Below, in pieces: positions 34,402 to 43,626 of a stretch of 64,000 nucleotides of DNA. The notes under the pieces were generated by a model. It worked only from the letters and a program-made list of their open reading frames with translations, made no database searches and had not been told where the DNA came from. A program made the position numbers and the translations under genes. The first letter of the stretch is position 1, and every line of letters begins with the position of its first letter. This DNA is from Kumtagia yinganensis. Its GTDB lineage: Bacteria > Pseudomonadota > Alphaproteobacteria > Rhizobiales > Rhizobiaceae. The stretch spans positions 62,001 to 126,000 of the forward strand of contig NZ_JBEBMH010000008.1 of the NCBI RefSeq assembly GCF_040081985.1, read 5' to 3'.

Positions 34402-36147
34402 TCACTCCGGCAGGCCCGCCTTTCGCAGCGCCACAGCAAACTTCTCCATCAGGTTCGGACGCACGAGGTCCATGCGCACGAAGCTGCCGATCGTCCAGCC
34501 GGGCGCCACCTCCAGCAGGCGCGCCGCCGCTTTTTGCGTGGCGTCGAGTTGGCCCAAGCTCGATCGGCCGGCCACAAGGCTGACATGGAGGATGCTAAAC
34601 CCCGGATTGGCATCGATGGCTTTGGCCGCATAGTCGACGGTCTCTTCGAAACGGTCGGTGAAAAAGCAGCACCAGGCCAGCGCCAGATAAGGATGATAGT
34701 TGAGCGGATCGAACGGACTAAGCCGCAATGCCTTCATCGCGTCGCCGCATGCGCGGTCGTAGCGTTCCGAAAACATGTGCACCAAGGCGCTGAACCCGAA
34801 GGCCAGGGCCGAGTTCGGGTTCATCTTCAGCGCCCGGTCGAGGGCGCTTATGGCCGTCTCATAGTCGTGGCTGATGTTGGCGTGGACGAACGCGCCGATA
34901 CAAAGCGCCTGTGGATCGTCCTTGCCGGTTGTGAGCGCGCAGGCCGCGTGCCTCAATGCGGCGGCCCGATCCTCAGGGTCGAATCCGCCTCGCAGGAAAC
35001 GCTGCTCGTAGGCCCATGCGGCAAGACCATGCACTCCAGCATAGTCGGGATCGAGCCTTAGCGCCTCGTTGAGCAGGCGCAGCGCTTCTTCCCGATCGGC
35101 GGGCGTGTTCGCATAGACATAGGGCAGAGCCCGCAGGTACAGATCGTAGGCATCCAGCCGGTCCGGCCGCTTGCGACGCGCCCGCGCGATCTCGGCGCGC
35201 CGGATCGTCGGCTCCATCACGCCGACGATGTTCTCGGTCAGCCGGTCCTGAAGGTCGAATATGTCCTCGATCGGCCCCTCGAATTTGTCGGCCCAGACGT
35301 GGGTGCCATCCGTTCCCTCGACAAGCTGCCCGGTGATACGCAGGCGGTTCGCAGCCTTGCGCACGCTGCCCTCCAGCACATAGCGGACGCCCAGTTCCTT
35401 GGCCACCTGGCGGATGTCCACCATGGTGCCCTTGTAGGCGAAGGTGGAGTTGCGGGCGATGACGAAAATGCCCGGGACCTTCGACAGGCTGGTGATAAGG
35501 TCCTCGACGAGACCGTCAGCGAAATACTCCTGCTCTATGTCACCGCTCATGTTGGTGAACGGGAGCACCGCCACAGAGGGCCTGTCCGGAAGCGCAAGGG
35601 GCTTGGCCGCCGACGGAGCCTCGCCACCGGCATCGCTGAGGACCACCCGATAGGTGGGAACCGGCTCGGTGATATTCTTGACCTGCTGCTCGCCCATCGA
35701 CTCGAAGCGGAAAGCTAGCTTTTTCTCGACTTCGCGCGCGACCTTGCCCGAGACGCAGATGCCGCCTCGGTCGGCGAGCTGCTGGAGCCGAGCCGATACG
35801 TTCACCCCCTCCCCGTAGCGATCGTCGCCGTCGACGATCACCTCGCCAAGGTTGACGCCGATGCGGACGTGAATGTGTTCATCCTCGGCAAGGCTCGCAT
35901 TGCGCTCCGCGAGACCACGTTGCAGCGACACGGCGCATTCGACCGCGTCGACGACACTGCCGAATTCGGCGAGCAACCCGTCGCCCATCAGCTTGAATAT
36001 GCGGCCGTGTCGCTTGTCGATCTCCGGCTCGAACAGTTCTTTCCGGCCAGCAACAAGACGGCGATAGGTCCCCGCCTCGTCGCGCTCCATCAGCGTGGAA
36101 TAGCCGACCACGTCGGCCGCGAGAATCGCCGCAAGCTTTCGTTCCAT
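34402..36147 (-). CDS. Class III adenylate/guanylate cyclase with TolB-like and TPR-like regions
   Basis: 581 residues from ATG 36147 (MERKLAAILAADVVGYSTLM). Cyclase domain: metal-binding Asp12 in AADVVGYS and Asp56 in MGDGLLAEF, the substrate-binding Lys in IFKLMGD, and GVNVSARLQQLAD with the transition-state Asn and Arg. So it is probably active. Next comes a TolB/FlgO-like segment (PSVAVLPFTNMSGDIEQEYF, FVIARNSTFAYKG) and a C-terminal helical-repeat part with TPR-like units. No membrane segment. Rhizobia carry many such soluble cyclases; the signal is unknown. A GGGGG stretch precedes the start. Confidence 0.92.
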   Translation of the reverse strand: MERKLAAILAADVVGYSTLMERDEAGTYRRLVAGRKELFEPEIDKRHGRIFKLMGDGLLAEFGSVVDAVECAVSLQRGLAERNASLAEDEHIHVRIGVNLGEVIVDGDDRYGEGVNVSARLQQLADRGGICVSGKVAREVEKKLAFRFESMGEQQVKNITEPVPTYRVVLSDAGGEAPSAAKPLALPDRPSVAVLPFTNMSGDIEQEYFADGLVEDLITSLSKVPGIFVIARNSTFAYKGTMVDIRQVAKELGVRYVLEGSVRKAANRLRITGQLVEGTDGTHVWADKFEGPIEDIFDLQDRLTENIVGVMEPTIRRAEIARARRKRPDRLDAYDLYLRALPYVYANTPADREEALRLLNEALRLDPDYAGVHGLAAWAYEQRFLRGGFDPEDRAAALRHAACALTTGKDDPQALCIGAFVHANISHDYETAISALDRALKMNPNSALAFGFSALVHMFSERYDRACGDAMKALRLSPFDPLNYHPYLALAWCCFFTDRFEETVDYAAKAIDANPGFSILHVSLVAGRSSLGQLDATQKAAARLLEVAPGWTIGSFVRMDLVRPNLMEKFAVALRKAGLPE

Positions 36148-36306
36148 GTTACCCCCATCAGGGCAGGACCGCGTACTCCATGCTAGCATACAAAGTAGCG
36201 AATTCGGCGAGAACGTATGAGGCAGAAAAAGAAAAAGCCATCGATACGGTCGTGTTCGGGATGAGGGTGACTATTCGAGCAGTAAACCAACCCGGAGTTA
36301 CAGGCC

Positions 36307-37062
36307 TCACCCTGCGGTGTAACCGCCGTCGACCGAGAATATCGCGCCGCTGGTCCAGGCGGCCTCGCCGCTCGCCAGATAAACGGCGATGCCGGCAAGG
36401 TCTTCGGGTTTTCCGATGCGGCCGAGCGGGTAGCTGCGCTGGACATAGGCGGACAGTTCGGCCTTGGCGGCTTCCGGCAGGTTGTCGACGGTCTTGCGGC
36501 GCATCGCCGTGTCGACGGTGCCGGGCGCGATGGCGTTGACGCGGATGCCGCGCGGGCCGAGTTCGAAGGCAAGCGACTTGGTCAGCGAATTCAACGCGCC
36601 CTTGGAAAGCGAATAGAGGCTGGAGGGACGGCCGGGAATCATCTTGTGGGCGAAATAGGACGAGATGTTGATGACAGAGCCGCCGGCCGGCAGATGCGGC
36701 AGCAGCTTTTGCGTCAGGAAGAACGGCGCGGTAACGTTGAGCGCGAATGAGTTTTCGTACTGCTCAGCCGTCACGGTGTCGAAGGCGACAAGGTAGGCAA
36801 CGCCTGCGTTGTTGACCAGGATGTCGAGCTTTTCGCCGGAGCGCTCGAACTCGCCGGCGACCGCCTCCACGCCCTCATGGGTGGAAAGGTCGGCCTCAAA
36901 AGTATCGGCTCCGCTGATTTGCCGGCGCGCCGCCTGTAGTTTGTCCGAGTCGCGACCGACGATCTGCACCCGCGCGCCCTCACGCCCAAATGCAATGGCG
37001 ATCGCCAGCCCTATGCCGTCCGATCCGCCGGTGACCAGCGCCCGCTTGCCTGCAAGTCTCAT
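36307..37062 (-). CDS. SDR family oxidoreductase
   Basis: 251 residues from ATG 37062 (MRLAGKRALVTGGSDGIGLA). Classical SDR: nucleotide-binding TGGSDGIG, NNAG in ILVNNAGVAYL, the catalytic Ser in VINISSYFAH, and YSLSK for Tyr and Lys. The C-terminus ends SGAIFSVDGGYTAG. GGGGAGGGG precedes the ATG. Substrate unknown. A truncated copy of the 3' end is found at 34247-34378. Confidence 0.92.
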   Translation of the reverse strand: MRLAGKRALVTGGSDGIGLAIAIAFGREGARVQIVGRDSDKLQAARRQISGADTFEADLSTHEGVEAVAGEFERSGEKLDILVNNAGVAYLVAFDTVTAEQYENSFALNVTAPFFLTQKLLPHLPAGGSVINISSYFAHKMIPGRPSSLYSLSKGALNSLTKSLAFELGPRGIRVNAIAPGTVDTAMRRKTVDNLPEAAKAELSAYVQRSYPLGRIGKPEDLAGIAVYLASGEAAWTSGAIFSVDGGYTAG

Positions 37063-37129
37063 GTCCCCCTCCCCTAAGTGTTTGAGCGTCGGCACATCCT
37101 CCTGTGCTGATGCTCAAAGGCGCAAAACG

Positions 37130-38041
37130 TCAGGTCGGGAATTCCAATCCCATTTCCCGATAACGCTCCGGGTCGTCGCTCCAGTTCTCCCGCACCTTTA
37201 CGAACAGGAAGAGATGGACCGGCTGTTCCAATATCTCGGACAGGTCCTTGCGCGAGGCCTGGCCGATGGCGCGGATGGTCTCGCCCTTGGCGCCAAGCAC
37301 GATCTTCTTCTGGCTCTCGCGCTCGATGTAGATGGTCTGCTCGATGCGCACCGAACCGTCCTTCTTCTCTTCCCATTTTTCGGTCTCGACATGGGAGGAG
37401 TAGGGAAGCTCCTGGTGCAGGCGCAGGAACAGTTTTTCGCGCGTGATCTCGGCGGCGAGCTGGCGCATCGGCAGGTCGGAAAGCTGGTCTTCCGGGTAAT
37501 ACCAGGGGCCGGCGGGCAGCGAGGCGGCGAGATAGTCGAGAATATCGTCGCAGCCGGTGCCCGTCAGTGCCGAGACCATGAAGGTGCGCTGAAAGGCGAC
37601 GCGCTCGTTGGCCTCCTTCGCCATGATCAGCAGCGCCTCAGGCTTCACCCGGTCGACCTTGTTGAGGATGAGGATCTTCGGCTGGCCGACATTTTTCAGA
37701 TTGTCGAGGATCGCCTCGGCGTCGCCACGGATGCCGCGCTCGGCGTCGATCAAAAGCATGACGACGTCGGCGTCCTTGGCGCCGCCCCAGGCGGTGGTGA
37801 CCATCGCCTCGTCGAGGCGGCGGCGCGGCTTGAAGATTCCGGGCGTGTCGACGAAGACGATCTGAGCCTGCCCATGCGTGGCGATGCCGCGCACGATGGC
37901 GCGCGTCGTCTGCACCTTGTGCGTTACGATCGAGACTTTCGCACCGACCAGCCGATTGACCAGGGTCGACTTGCCGGCGTTTGGCGCGCCGATCAGGGCG
38001 ACGAAGCCCGAGCGGGTATCGATGGATGGTATTTCGCTCAT
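37130..38041 (-). CDS. era: GTPase Era
   Basis: 303 residues from ATG 38041 (MSEIPSIDTRSGFVALIGAP). G1 GAPNAGKST (18-26), switch region TTRAIVRG, G3 DTPG (65-68), G4 NKVD (127-130), and the C-terminal KH domain with IVLGAKGETIRAIGQASRKD. Era binds the 3' end of 16S rRNA and checks 30S maturation. Start overlaps the rnc stop by four bases. Confidence 0.97.
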   Translation of the reverse strand: MSEIPSIDTRSGFVALIGAPNAGKSTLVNRLVGAKVSIVTHKVQTTRAIVRGIATHGQAQIVFVDTPGIFKPRRRLDEAMVTTAWGGAKDADVVMLLIDAERGIRGDAEAILDNLKNVGQPKILILNKVDRVKPEALLIMAKEANERVAFQRTFMVSALTGTGCDDILDYLAASLPAGPWYYPEDQLSDLPMRQLAAEITREKLFLRLHQELPYSSHVETEKWEEKKDGSVRIEQTIYIERESQKKIVLGAKGETIRAIGQASRKDLSEILEQPVHLFLFVKVRENWSDDPERYREMGLEFPT

Positions 38042-38754
38042 GACGCAGCCTTTTCGCCCGACCACACGCCTTCGCGCAGCAGGAATTCGGTAGCAGCCGC
38101 CTCTTCGGCGGCGCGGCGGGACGGTCCGCTGGCGCGGCTCGGCGCGAAGCCGGTCACATTCACCGCGACGGTGAACACCGGTTCGTGGTCCGGTCCCTCC
38201 CGTCCCTCGATGCTGTATTCCGGTCGCGCGCCATTCGCCTGCGCCACCCATTCCTGCAATTCGGATTTTGGATTGCGCGGCTTGTCGATGACGCCTCGCG
38301 AACGCGGCTCCCAATAGCGCAGGATGAAGGCTTTCGCCGGGTCCATGCCGCCATCGAGATAGATGGCAGCGATCAGCGCCTCGACGGCATCGGACAGATA
38401 ATTGCCGGCCTTGCCGCCCCTGCCGGCCTTAAGCGCGGCGTCGGCGCGGATCAGCTGATCGAGACCGAGTTCGAGGCCGATGGCGCCGCAGGTGCGGGCA
38501 TCGACCAGCGCGTTGAAGCGCGGCGCGAGGTCGCCTTCCCGCGCGTCGGGGAACAGGGCGAACAGCATCTCGGCCACGACCAAGCCGAGGACACGGTCGC
38601 CAAGGAACTCAAGGCGTTCGTTGTTGGCCTTGGCCCTGACGGCGCTGGAATGGGTCAGCGCGGTCTGCAGCAGGGCCACGTCGCGAAAACTGTGGCCAAT
38701 GCGGTCGCGCAGTACGATTGCCAGGGCGTCTCCCGTCGGCCGTTTCAGACCCAT
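38038..38754 (-). CDS. rnc: Ribonuclease III
   Basis: 238 residues from ATG 38754 (MGLKRPTGDALAIVLRDRIG). The signature NERLEFLGDRVLG and the second acidic cluster SDAVEALIAAIYLDGG (Asp and Glu for Mg) are present, and the double-stranded RNA-binding domain occupies the C-terminus (NPKSELQEWVAQANGARPEY onward). It processes rRNA and mRNA. Lies between lepB (four-base gap) and era (overlap). Confidence 0.97.
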   Translation of the reverse strand: MGLKRPTGDALAIVLRDRIGHSFRDVALLQTALTHSSAVRAKANNERLEFLGDRVLGLVVAEMLFALFPDAREGDLAPRFNALVDARTCGAIGLELGLDQLIRADAALKAGRGGKAGNYLSDAVEALIAAIYLDGGMDPAKAFILRYWEPRSRGVIDKPRNPKSELQEWVAQANGARPEYSIEGREGPDHEPVFTVAVNVTGFAPSRASGPSRRAAEEAAATEFLLREGVWSGEKAAS

Positions 38755-38758
38755 CGCC

Positions 38759-39508
38759 CTATCTGACGAAGTTGAAGAGGCGTGTCGGGCGCATCTCGGT
38801 CGGCCATTTCCAGATCTCCAGCGGGCTGGCGCCGCCGGCAATCGAGAAGAAGATGATGTTGGCGCGGCCGACAAGGTTTTCCTCGGGAACAAAGCCGACC
38901 GACCGGCGGCTGTCGCTGGAATTGTCGCGGTTGTCGCCCATCATGAAATAGTGGCCCGGCGGCACGATGTATTCGCGCGTGTTGTCGTCGATGCCGTTGG
39001 GCGTCAGGTCGAGCGTGTCGTAGGAAACCCCGTTCGGCAGCGTCTCGCGGTAGACGTCGATCGGCCGGTCTTCCTCGGTGATATCAGGATTGTCGATTGT
39101 GCCGGTCTTCACGCGAGGCACACCCTCGCCGTTGATGAAAAGCTGGCCGTTCCGCATCTGGATGCGGTCGCCGGGCAGGCCGACAACCCGCTTGATGTAG
39201 TCGAGCGAGGGATTCGGCGGGAACTTGAACACCACCACGTCGCCGCGCTCCGGAGAACTGCCGAAGATACGGCCGGAAAACAGGTTCGGCGAAAACGGCA
39301 ACGAATAGCGCGAATAGCCGTAGGCCCATTTGGTGACGAACAGATAGTCGCCCTCGAGCAGCGTGGGACGCATCGAGCCGGAGGGAATCGAGAAAGGCTG
39401 GAACAGCAGCGTGCGGATGACGAGGGCGAGGATCAGCGCCTGGATGATGACGTTGACGGTCTCGCCAAGCCCTCCGGATTTTTTCACAGTCTTCTCGGCC
39501 ACGCTCAT
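38759..39508 (-). CDS. lepB: Signal peptidase I
   Basis: 249 residues. One N-terminal membrane segment (TVNVIIQALILALVIRTLLF), catalytic Ser45 in IPSGSMRPTL, catalytic Lys106 in KRVVGLPGDR, and the conserved GDNRDNSSDSR box. It cleaves signal peptides of exported proteins at the outer face of the inner membrane. Part of the rpoZ-to-era operon. Confidence 0.97.
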   Translation of the reverse strand: MSVAEKTVKKSGGLGETVNVIIQALILALVIRTLLFQPFSIPSGSMRPTLLEGDYLFVTKWAYGYSRYSLPFSPNLFSGRIFGSSPERGDVVVFKFPPNPSLDYIKRVVGLPGDRIQMRNGQLFINGEGVPRVKTGTIDNPDITEEDRPIDVYRETLPNGVSYDTLDLTPNGIDDNTREYIVPPGHYFMMGDNRDNSSDSRRSVGFVPEENLVGRANIIFFSIAGGASPLEIWKWPTEMRPTRLFNFVR

Positions 39509-39589
39509 GTCGTCCTCGGTCGTCGTCGTTCCCGTATAAGGGCTAGCGCCAAGCGGAGCAACGCCGCGCGGCCGCCTTCAATGCCATAA

Positions 39590-40000
39590 TCATGGCTGTT
39601 GTTCGGCGGGTAGTGACTCGATGATCACAAATGCCTGAGCAAGCGGATGATCGTCGGTGATCGTCAGGTGAATCTCGGCGCGATGGCCGTTCGGAAGCAT
39701 CGATTTCAGGCGCTCCGCCGCCCCACCGGTCAGATGCATGGTCGGCCTGCCGCTGGGCAGGTTGATCACGCCCATGTCGCGCCAGAACACGCCGCGCGCC
39801 ATGCCCGTACCCAGCGCCTTGGAGCATGCCTCCTTGGCGGCGAAGCGTTTGGCGTAGGTCGCGGCGCGCTCCCGCCTGCTTTCGGCCTTGGCCTGCTCCA
39901 GATCGGTGAAGATGCGTTTGACGAAACGCTCGCCATATCGGTCGAGCGAGCTTTCGATGCGGCGGATGTCGATCAGGTCGCTGCCAATGCCGATGATCAT
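39590..40000 (-). CDS. acpS: Holo-[acyl-carrier-protein] synthase
   Basis: 136 residues starting MIIGIGSDLIDIRRIESSLD with the metal-binding Asp in GSDLIDI, then RFAAKEACSKALGTG with the second metal-binding Glu. It transfers 4'-phosphopantetheine to ACP. Starts three bases after the pyrE stop (the two genes do not overlap), followed by lepB after an 81-base gap. Confidence 0.96.
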   Translation of the reverse strand: MIIGIGSDLIDIRRIESSLDRYGERFVKRIFTDLEQAKAESRRERAATYAKRFAAKEACSKALGTGMARGVFWRDMGVINLPSGRPTMHLTGGAAERLKSMLPNGHRAEIHLTITDDHPLAQAFVIIESLPAEQQP

Positions 40001-40003
40001 GGG

Positions 40004-40582
40004 CTAGATGTTCCGGCTGCCCGGCTTGATCGCCGGGATCGCCGCGAGCTCCGGCGGCAGATTGTCGGCGGGATAGGCTGGAACCTCGTATTCGGCGAGC
40101 GCCACCAGCGGCACGCCGACGTCTGTCTTGCCGGCCGAACGGTCAATGATGCAGGCCGCAGCCAGGACTTCGGCCCCCAGATCATGAAGGCAGGTGATCG
40201 TCTCGCGGATCGACAGGCCGGTGGTCACGATGTCCTCGACGATGACGACGCGCGCGCCTTTCTCGATCTCGAAGCGGCGAAGGCGGAATACGCCCTGCTC
40301 GCGCTCGACCCAGATGGCCGGCACGCCGAGATGACGGGAGGTCTCGTAGGCAGGGATCAGGCCGCCCACTGCCGGTCCAACGACATAGTCGATGCGGCCC
40401 GGCACGGTTTCGCGAATTTTCGCGGCCAGCGCCCGGCAAAGCCGCTCAGTCTTGTCGGCATGCATGAACACCCGCGCCTTCTGCAGGAAGACCGGGCTGC
40501 GCAGGCCGGAGGTCAGGATAAAGTGCCCTTCAAGCACCGCCCCTGCCTCGCGGAAGATCGACAAGACTTCGTCCGTGTTCAT
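40004..40582 (-). CDS. pyrE: Orotate phosphoribosyltransferase
   Basis: 192 residues from ATG 40582 (MNTDEVLSIFREAGAVLEGH). The PRPP-binding motif is VVIVEDIVTTGLSIRET. LTSGLRSPVFLQKARV and VVGPAVGGLIPAYETSRHLG are typical of this enzyme of UMP synthesis. Follows rel by 18 bases. Confidence 0.96.
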   Translation of the reverse strand: MNTDEVLSIFREAGAVLEGHFILTSGLRSPVFLQKARVFMHADKTERLCRALAAKIRETVPGRIDYVVGPAVGGLIPAYETSRHLGVPAIWVEREQGVFRLRRFEIEKGARVVIVEDIVTTGLSIRETITCLHDLGAEVLAAACIIDRSAGKTDVGVPLVALAEYEVPAYPADNLPPELAAIPAIKPGSRNI

Positions 40583-40600
40583 ACGTGCTCCAGACAAGGA

Positions 40601-42832
40601 TCAACCATTGACCCGCTTCGCCTCGCTGACGGCGGGCGATTCCTTCAGTTGCGAAAGCAGCCGGTTGAGGTGCTTCAGGTCCCACACCTCAAGATCGACC
40701 TGCATTTCCGTGAAATCCGGCGCGGTGCGCACCATCGACAGCGAATGGATGTTGGCGTCGTTGACCGCCACGATCTGGGCGATCTCGGCGAGGGAACCCG
40801 GTGCGTTGATCGCGGTCACGGAGATGCGGGCCGGAAACCGCTCGCGGTTGCTTTCGTCGATGTCCCAACGCACATCGATCCAGCGCTCGGGCTGATCGTC
40901 GAAATCGGTCAAAGCCGGCGACTGGATCGGATAGATGGTGATGCCGACGCCCGGCTGCACGATGCCGACGATGCGGTCGCCCGGCACGGCGCCGTCGGGT
41001 GCGAAGCGCACCGGCAGGTCACCGCGCACCCCGCGGATCGGCACGGCGCCGCCTTCCTTCTGTTCCTTGCGGTCCTTGCGTGCCGCGCGGCCCGGTATCT
41101 GGAACAACATGCCGGCGGCGTTGCGGATCTTTGACCAGCCCTCCTCGCGGCGCGTCGGCAGCGGCGTGGTTATCCGCTCCTCCTTGTAGTCGGGGTGGAC
41201 GGCGCGCAGCACATCGCCGGAGGCCAGTTCGCCGCGGCCGACGGCGGTCAGCACGTCCTCGACATCCCTGCGGGCGAGCCGCGCCAGGACCGGCTTCAGG
41301 CTTTCCTTGGTGTATTCCTTGCCGGCGCGGGCGAAGACACGCTCCAGTATGCGCAGGCCCAGGCCCGAATACTGCTTGCGGATGGCGTTCTTGGTGGCGC
41401 GGCGGATCGCCGCCCGCGCCTTGCCGGTGACGGCGATCGATTCCCAGGCGGCGGGCGGCACTTGGCCTTTCGAGCGGATGATCTCGACCTCGTCGCCGTT
41501 CTTCAACTCGGTCATCAGCGGCATGATGCGGCCGTTGATCTTGACGCCGACGCAGGAATCCCCGACCTCGGTATGGACAGCGTAGGCGAAGTCGATTGGC
41601 GTCGCGCCGCGCGGCAAGGCGATCAGCATGCCTTTCGGCGTGAAGCAGAAGACCTGGTCCTGGAACAGTTCCAGCTTCGTGTTTTCCAGGAACTCCTCGG
41701 GATTGTCGCCCTCGGCAAGCTGCTCGATGGTTCGGCGCAGCCAGGCATAGGCGTTGGTCTCTTTGGAGATCGAATGCGCCGCCCCGTTCAGCTTCGTGCG
41801 GCCATCCTTGTAGAGCGCGTGCGCCGCCACGCCATAATCGGCGACGGTGTTCATCTCATAGGTACGAATCTGCAGTTCGACGCGCTGGCGCGACGGGCCG
41901 ACGATCGTCGTGTGGATGGAACGATAGTCGTTCTGCTTCGGCGTCGAGATGTAGTCCTTGAAGCGTCCCGGCACCATCGACCAGGTCGTGTGGATGGCGC
42001 CCAGAGCGCGATAGCAGTCCTCGACGGTATCGACGACCACACGGAAGCCGAACAGGTCCGAAAGCTGCTCCAGCGACAGCGCTTTCGATTCCATCTTGCG
42101 GAACACCGACCAGGGTTTCTTCTGCCGGCTCTTGACCTTGGCCTTTATCGACCGCTTCTCGAACAGAGCCGACAGTTGCGCCTCGATCCCGGCGACCACG
42201 CCGCGGTTGCGCTCGAATATGTCGGTCAGCCGCGCCGTGACCATGCGGTGGGCTTCCGGATTGATGTAGCGGAAGGCGAGTTCCTCGAGTTCCTCGCGCA
42301 TCCCCTGCATGCCCATGCGGCCGGCCAGCGGCGCATAGATCTCCATCGTCTCCTCGGCGATGCGCAGGCGCTTGCCTTCGGGCACGTGGTCGAGCGTGCG
42401 CATATTGTGCAGCCGGTCGGCGAGCTTGACCAAGAGGACGCGGACATCCTCGGAGATTGCCAGCAGCAGCTTTCGCAGGTTCTCGGCCTGCTCGGCTTTC
42501 TTGGACACGAGGTCCAGCTTCTTCAGCTTGGTCAGGCCCTCAACCAGCTTGCCGATGTCGGGACCGAAGAGCTGATCGATCTCCTGGCGGGTGGCTGACG
42601 TGTCCTCGATCGTGTCGTGCAGCAACGCCACCGCCACCGTCGACTCGTCCAGATGCATGTCGGTCAGGATCGCCGCGACTTCCAGCGGATGCGAGAAATA
42701 GGGGTCGCCGGAAGCGCGCTTCTGATGGCCATGCTTCTGCATGGCGTAGACATAGGCCTTGTTGAGCAGCGTCTCGTTAACGTCGGGCTTGTAGCGCTGG
42801 ACGCGCTCGACAAGCTCATATTGACGCATCAT
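40601..42832 (-). CDS. rel: Bifunctional (p)ppGpp synthetase/hydrolase (Rel/SpoT)
   Basis: 743 residues. HD hydrolase domain with YFSHPLEVAAILTDMHLDES and ALLHDTIEDT; synthetase domain with DLFGFRVVVDTVEDCYRALG and DYISTPKQNDYRSIHT; TGS domain with VFCFTPKGMLIALPRGATPI; C-terminal ACT domain (RISVTAINAPGSLAEIAQIV). It is the only stringent-response enzyme in most rhizobia. Either of two adjacent ATGs may be the start. Downstream of rpoZ in the operon. Confidence 0.97.
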   Translation of the reverse strand: MMRQYELVERVQRYKPDVNETLLNKAYVYAMQKHGHQKRASGDPYFSHPLEVAAILTDMHLDESTVAVALLHDTIEDTSATRQEIDQLFGPDIGKLVEGLTKLKKLDLVSKKAEQAENLRKLLLAISEDVRVLLVKLADRLHNMRTLDHVPEGKRLRIAEETMEIYAPLAGRMGMQGMREELEELAFRYINPEAHRMVTARLTDIFERNRGVVAGIEAQLSALFEKRSIKAKVKSRQKKPWSVFRKMESKALSLEQLSDLFGFRVVVDTVEDCYRALGAIHTTWSMVPGRFKDYISTPKQNDYRSIHTTIVGPSRQRVELQIRTYEMNTVADYGVAAHALYKDGRTKLNGAAHSISKETNAYAWLRRTIEQLAEGDNPEEFLENTKLELFQDQVFCFTPKGMLIALPRGATPIDFAYAVHTEVGDSCVGVKINGRIMPLMTELKNGDEVEIIRSKGQVPPAAWESIAVTGKARAAIRRATKNAIRKQYSGLGLRILERVFARAGKEYTKESLKPVLARLARRDVEDVLTAVGRGELASGDVLRAVHPDYKEERITTPLPTRREEGWSKIRNAAGMLFQIPGRAARKDRKEQKEGGAVPIRGVRGDLPVRFAPDGAVPGDRIVGIVQPGVGITIYPIQSPALTDFDDQPERWIDVRWDIDESNRERFPARISVTAINAPGSLAEIAQIVAVNDANIHSLSMVRTAPDFTEMQVDLEVWDLKHLNRLLSQLKESPAVSEAKRVNG

Positions 42833-42941
42833 GGCTCAACGTCCGCACCCATCAAAAACATGCGCCGCGTCGAAGACACGGCGCATTCGATAGATAGCCA
42901 TGATCCGCGGGTCGCGAAAGGCCCGCAGCATAAGCCAAGTC

Positions 42942-43343
42942 CTAGTAATCGTCGCTTTTTTCCGGGGCGACGAGGCCTTCGATGCCGGCCAGCAATTCCT
43001 CTTCCGACATGCGGTCGAAGGCGATGTTGCTGTCGTCGTCCTGCTCGACGATTTCGCCGGCGGCGGCCACCGTCTGGTCGGCGATCTCGGCGCCGTCGCT
43101 CTCGGGCTCGTCGACCTCGACATGCTTCTGCAGCGAATGGATCAGGTCTTCCTTGAGGTCGCCAGGCGAAAGTGTCTCGTCGGCGATCTCGCGCAGCGCG
43201 ATCACCGGGTTCTTGTCGTTGTCGCGCGGCACGGTGATGGCCGCACCCTGACTGATCTGGCGGGCGCGGTGGCCGGCAAGCAGAACGAGCTCGAAGCGGT
43301 TGTCGACCTTGTCGATGCAGTCTTCAACGGTTACGCGGGCCAT
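42942..43343 (-). CDS. rpoZ: DNA-directed RNA polymerase omega subunit
   Basis: 133 residues starting MARVTVEDCIDKVDNRFELV, with AGHRARQISQGAAITVPRDN and NPVIALREIADETL, the conserved omega core. The acidic C-terminal tail (about residues 65-133) is long, as in other Rhizobiales. First gene of the rpoZ-rel-pyrE-acpS-lepB-rnc-era operon. Confidence 0.95.
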   Translation of the reverse strand: MARVTVEDCIDKVDNRFELVLLAGHRARQISQGAAITVPRDNDKNPVIALREIADETLSPGDLKEDLIHSLQKHVEVDEPESDGAEIADQTVAAAGEIVEQDDDSNIAFDRMSEEELLAGIEGLVAPEKSDDY

Positions 43344-43626
43344 GAACTGCCCCTTTCATACCTGGATGTGATGGAAAGCCGGGGCGCTCCATAACCCGAA
43401 AGACGGCAGAAAACAAGCTTTGTGGCAAGCCCCGATCCCGCCGCGCCAACTGGATCAATCACGGCCGGCCGGCTGCGTCATTACATTTTCGTGACCGACC
43501 TTGGAAAGCTGGCGGCAAGGCGGTATCTCATTCGCATAGACGATGCGTAGCGGATTTTCTCCGCGAGCCGTATCCGCCGCAAGTTTGCTGCACTACCCGA
43601 TTGTTTTGACCAAGGACATTCCAGTC

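Noticed and set aside
39647..42598. Long plus-strand frames (about 495 and 467 codons) opposite acpS, pyrE and rel
   Set aside because: They are shadows of well-identified genes; GC-rich third positions keep the complementary frame open.
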